Source of the DNA: Sulfitobacter sp. F26169L
GTDB lineage: Bacteria; Pseudomonadota; Alphaproteobacteria; Rhodobacterales; Rhodobacteraceae
Assembly: GCF_026410285.1 (NCBI RefSeq)
Contig: NZ_JAPMLP010000004.1
Location: 406,036 to 470,035 of the forward strand
DNA: 64,000 bases
Direction of reading: 5' to 3'
Part shown: positions 61,041 to 64,000 of the stretch, piece by piece
Numbering within the stretch: the first letter of the stretch is position 1
Layout: every line of letters starts with the position of its first letter
Program-made: the position numbers and the translations under genes
The notes under the pieces: model-generated
The model's input: the letters and a program-made list of their open reading frames with translations, nothing else
The model's database searches: none
Told to the model about the DNA's origin: nothing

Positions 61041-61094
61041 GTCCCAAGACGTAGCGCCATTGCAGCGGTAAGGCCAGCGGCTTAGACAAGGGGT

Positions 61095-61469
61095 ATGATC
61101 ACCGACAAGGATATGGCGGCCAAGTCGCGCAAGCTGCGCGGGTTGATGCAGCAAAAACTGAATGTGCGGGGGCGCGATTTGCGCCAATCCTTGCGCCGCG
61201 CGGGTCGGCGCTTGCCCCGTGCGGTGCGCAAGCGCGGCGCGGAGTTGATGCGTGCTGAAATGCTGGCGCAAAACCCCAAAACCGCGCGTCAGGTGGATGC
61301 CGCGCAGGTTGAGGCGGCTTATGAGCAGATGCGCAAATATCTAGAATCGCTTGACGAGAACGAAATGCGCAAGGCACGGTTCCTCAGCATGGCCGGTGCG
61401 GTGGCTGCTAACCTGATTTTGGTCGCAGTGCTGTTTATAGTCTGGCTGTGGTGGCGCGGCTACGTCTGA
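61095..61469 (+). CDS. Small basic protein with one C-terminal membrane helix
   Basis: I do not recognise a family with certainty. The 124-residue protein starts with a highly basic region (residues 1-50, KLNVRGRDLRQSLRRAGRRLPRAVRKR), has a helical middle (AQVEAAYEQMRKYLESLDENEMRKARF) and ends in a hydrophobic helix (AVAANLILVAVLFIVWLWW) that could anchor it with the rest in the cytoplasm. It is divergent from the YbfF-like gene and faces the cupin gene. Confidence 0.75.
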   Translation: MITDKDMAAKSRKLRGLMQQKLNVRGRDLRQSLRRAGRRLPRAVRKRGAELMRAEMLAQNPKTARQVDAAQVEAAYEQMRKYLESLDENEMRKARFLSMAGAVAANLILVAVLFIVWLWWRGYV

Positions 61470-61473
61470 CGGA

Positions 61474-61869
61474 TCAAGCTCCGTATTCCTCGTCTGTGAC
61501 GTGTTCCATCCATGTTACAGTTGAGCCGTCGAGTTCTTCTTGCAATGCGATATGGGTCATCGCGACATCAGGCGCCGCGCCGTGCCAGTGTTTTTCATTC
61601 GGCTCGAAATAGATGGTGTCGCCGGGGCGGATGGTTTCAATCGGGCCGCCCTCGCGTTGTGCCAAGCCCGAACCTGCGGTCACGATCAGGGTCTGGCCCA
61701 GGGGATGAGTATGCCATGCAGTACGCGCCCCGGCCTCAAACGTTACAGTAATCCCTTGCAGACGGGCAGGGGCGGGCGCGCTGATCAGCGGGTCCATCCG
61801 CACCGTGCCGGTAAAATAGTCGGCCGGTCCTTTACCGGAAGGGCGCGAGCCTGCGGGATGGATGATCAT
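61474..61869 (-). CDS. Cupin domain-containing protein
   Basis: This 131-residue single-cupin protein has the metal-binding motif [28 protein letters not shown] (read in parts) and the second motif [20 protein letters not shown]. Small cupins of this type include (R)-mandelonitrile lyase-like and quercetinase-like proteins; the activity is not decidable. It lies 52 bases downstream of glyA on the same strand and may be co-transcribed. Confidence 0.9.
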   Translation of the reverse strand: MIIHPAGSRPSGKGPADYFTGTVRMDPLISAPAPARLQGITVTFEAGARTAWHTHPLGQTLIVTAGSGLAQREGGPIETIRPGDTIYFEPNEKHWHGAAPDVAMTHIALQEELDGSTVTWMEHVTDEEYGA

Positions 61870-61921
61870 TGCTATTTCCTTGGTTTTTTTGCGCGCCCCG
61901 CTATCAGGGCGCGCGATTGGA

Positions 61922-63199
61922 TTACAGGTTGGGGTAGATCGGGAAGCGGGCGCACATCGCTTCGACTTCTGCCTTTACCCTTTCTTCGACTTCGCTGTTG
62001 CCATCGTCACCGTTCGCGGCAAGCCCGTCTACAACTTCGACGATCCAGTCGGCGATCTGGCGGAACTCTGCCTCCCCGAACCCGCGCGTTGTGCCTGCGG
62101 GAGAACCAAGGCGAATGCCGGACGTAACAGTCGGCTTTTCGGGGTCGAACGGTACGCCGTTTTTGTTGCAGGTAATATGCGCACGGCCAAGCGCTTTGTC
62201 CACGATGTTGCCTGTCACGCCTTTGGGGCGCAGATCAACCAGCACAACATGTGTGTCGGTGCCGTGGGTCACAGTATCAAGGCCACCCTTGATCAACTGA
62301 TCCGACAATGCCTGTGCGTTGGTGATAACCTGCTTGATGTAGGTTTTGAATTCCGGCTGAAGCGCTTCGCCGAATGCCACAGCCTTGGCTGCGATAACGT
62401 GCATCAGCGGTCCACCCTGAATACCCGGGAAGATGGCAGAGTTGAACTTTTTCGCCAGTGCTTCGTCATTGGTCAGGATCATGCCGCCGCGCGGGCCGCG
62501 CAGGGTTTTGTGCGTGGTGGTGGTGGCGACATGCGCATGAGGGAAGGGAGAGGGATGTTCGCCAGCCGCTACAAGGCCTGCGAAGTGCGCCATATCGACA
62601 TGCAGATAGGCGCCAACGCTGTCGGCGATCTCGCGCATGCGGGCGAAATCAATCTGGCGCGGAATGGCGGAACCACCTGCGATGATCATCTTCGGCTTAT
62701 GCTCGGTCGCGAGGGCCTGCACCTGATCGTAATCCAGCAGATTGTCCTGTTTGCGCACACCGTACTGGATTGCGTTGAACCATTTGCCTGACTGGTTCGG
62801 CTTTGCGCCGTGGGTCAGGTGGCCGCCGGCATCAAGAGACATGCCAAGAATCGTATCGCCAGGGGTCAGCAGCGCCTGAAACACACCTTGGTTGGCCTGC
62901 GAGCCGGAGTTTGGCTGCACGTTGGCAAAGCCGCAATCAAACAGCTCACACGCGCGGTCAATCGCCAGTTGCTCGGCGATATCCACAAACTGGCAGCCGC
63001 CGTAATAGCGACGTCCCGGATAGCCCTCGGCGTATTTGTTGGTCATCACGCTGCCCTGCGCTTCCATGACGGCGGCAGAAACGATGTTCTCTGATGCGAT
63101 CAGTTCGATCTCGTTGCGCTGGCGCGCAAGTTCTTTGTTAGTGGCGTCCGCGATGGCGGGATCGGCATCGGCAAGCGAGCGGGTGAAGAAATCTGACAT
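61922..63199 (-). CDS. glyA: Serine hydroxymethyltransferase
   Basis: This 425-residue PLP enzyme interconverts serine and glycine and charges tetrahydrofolate. [33 protein letters not shown] and the PLP-lysine motif [19 protein letters not shown] are intact. ATG 63199 has AAGGAG. It is divergent from the NAD kinase gene by 213 bases, which must hold its promoter; I see no known riboswitch there. Confidence 0.97.
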   Translation of the reverse strand: MSDFFTRSLADADPAIADATNKELARQRNEIELIASENIVSAAVMEAQGSVMTNKYAEGYPGRRYYGGCQFVDIAEQLAIDRACELFDCGFANVQPNSGSQANQGVFQALLTPGDTILGMSLDAGGHLTHGAKPNQSGKWFNAIQYGVRKQDNLLDYDQVQALATEHKPKMIIAGGSAIPRQIDFARMREIADSVGAYLHVDMAHFAGLVAAGEHPSPFPHAHVATTTTHKTLRGPRGGMILTNDEALAKKFNSAIFPGIQGGPLMHVIAAKAVAFGEALQPEFKTYIKQVITNAQALSDQLIKGGLDTVTHGTDTHVVLVDLRPKGVTGNIVDKALGRAHITCNKNGVPFDPEKPTVTSGIRLGSPAGTTRGFGEAEFRQIADWIVEVVDGLAANGDDGNSEVEERVKAEVEAMCARFPIYPNL

Positions 63200-63412
63200 G
63201 GGGGCTCCTTGAGCGTGAGGTCCTGATGTGGTGTTTCGTATCGGAAACGCACGCCGTGGTGAAGATGTGAAAACGACTGCGCAAGAGATAGATGCGCCGT
63301 AAACAATATGCATCCGCAATTTTCACTGCTTCATAGTTTTGAGGGTGGGGTGCTGGTGCGCATGGGGATATTGTGATTGTCTGGGTGGAAAGCGGCGCAG
63401 ATCGGAAACAAC

Positions 63413-64000
63413 ATGCCTCAAAAGATATCCTTTTTGGCCAGTCGCACGCCGGTGGCACAAACAGCACGTGCGGCCTTGATCGGGCGGTATGGCGATGTCG
63501 CGCCAGAGGAGGCTGACGTAATTGTTGCGCTGGGCGGTGATGGCTTCATGCTTCATACGCTGCATGCCACCCAAAAATTGCGGGCGCCAGTGTATGGGAT
63601 GAACCGTGGCACCATCGGGTTTTTGATGAACAATTACGTCGAGGGTGATTTGCGCGCGCGTCTTGCTGCGGCTGAAGTGGCCGAGATCAACCCGCTGTCG
63701 ATGAAGGCCACGCATGTCGACGGGCGGGAATCGCGCGCACTGGCGCTGAACGAAGTGGCGCTGTTGCGGCAGGGACCACAGGCAGCCAAGCTCCAGATCA
63801 CGGTCGACGGGCGGTTGCGGATGCAGGAACTGGTCTGTGATGGCGCATTGGTGGCAACCCCTGCGGGATCAACCGCCTACAACTATTCGGCACACGGCCC
63901 GATTCTGCCGATTGGTGCGGATGTTCTGGCTCTTACTGCAATGGCAGCGTTCCGGCCCCGCCGCTGGCGGGGGGCGCTGTTGCCCAAAACCGCCGTGGTA
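63413..64000 (+). CDS. nadK: NAD kinase, cut by the window end
   Basis: The first 196 codons of a NAD kinase, which makes NADP from NAD and ATP. The phosphate-binding GGDG motif ([16 protein letters not shown] at about residues 38-53), [11 protein letters not shown], the LNEVAL segment and the glycine-rich [19 protein letters not shown] are visible. The frame is open to base 64000 and the last third is missing. ATG 63413 fits the family N-terminus. Confidence 0.95.
   Translation, partial: MPQKISFLASRTPVAQTARAALIGRYGDVAPEEADVIVALGGDGFMLHTLHATQKLRAPVYGMNRGTIGFLMNNYVEGDLRARLAAAEVAEINPLSMKATHVDGRESRALALNEVALLRQGPQAAKLQITVDGRLRMQELVCDGALVATPAGSTAYNYSAHGPILPIGADVLALTAMAAFRPRRWRGALLPKTAVV

Noticed and set aside
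63200..63412. Riboswitch upstream of glyA
   Set aside because: I looked for glycine, SAM and THF-type cores on the minus strand and saw none; a covariance-model search would settle it.

Overview
The window reads as a chromosome segment of an alphaproteobacterium of the Roseobacter group (Rhodobacterales). I base this on gene content and layout, not on a search: atpHAGDC without the F0 genes, hsp20 followed by a DUF1150 gene, purE-purK, lgt-midA-pgeF, a fused ATP sulfurylase/APS kinase, a Hint-domain protein, an RTX-type protein, and frequent GTG/TTG starts with GGAG-like ribosome sites. The genus is not resolved. Nearly all of the sequence is protein-coding. I see no rRNA, tRNA, insertion sequence, prophage or CRISPR array.

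Layout. 1-5.3 kb: universal stress protein, rpsD, then hisC, a prephenate/arogenate dehydrogenase and an extensin-family protein in one run, facing a DUF2125 protein. 5.3-12.3 kb: ChaC-like cyclotransferase, a two-gene MotA/ExbB-like plus MotB/OmpA-like pair with a very long coiled coil, then an M23 peptidase and clpA on the minus strand. 12.5-15.5 kb: gloB, a methyltransferase and an RTX-like calcium-binding protein. 15.9-21.4 kb: atpHAGDC and a small H-type-lectin-like gene, closed by a 16-bp perfect inverted repeat. 21.4-30.3 kb: prs, a DsbA-fold isomerase, an alpha/beta hydrolase, a minus-strand run (HAD phosphatase, MaoC, ribF, YcgN, threonine aldolase), ppaC, and a divergent MmcQ/DUF2161 pair. 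30.3-34.2 kb: groESL behind a CIRCE operator, then a sensor kinase and a receiver protein that lacks a DNA-binding domain. 34.2-39.4 kb: EamA transporter, NUDIX, lipase-like protein, PhnM-like amidohydrolase, purE-purK, DUF465. 39.4-47.1 kb: hsp20-DUF1150 behind a candidate heat-shock promoter and RNA thermometer, PhzF, creatinase, sat/cysC, trxB, an Lrp regulator and a Hint protein. 47.1-56.2 kb: a small unlisted gene, lgt-midA-pgeF, ubiK, a YbjN protein, proC, a CsaA-like protein, a 2-hydroxyacid dehydrogenase, tdk, an unknown protein and a KAS III-like enzyme. 56.5-64 kb: carB, a small hypothetical gene, a YbfF-like hydrolase, a tail-anchored-like protein, a cupin, glyA and the start of a NAD kinase that runs off the window.

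Most genes are core metabolism (ATP synthesis, histidine/tyrosine, proline, purine/pyrimidine and PRPP, one-carbon units, FAD, NADP, sulfate activation) or proteostasis (clpA, groESL, hsp20). The parts least explained by known biology are the motor-like pair at 5944-8993, the kinase/receiver pair after groEL, the PhnM-like and creatinase genes standing apart from their usual pathways, and several small genes and RNA-level signals set out in the findings.
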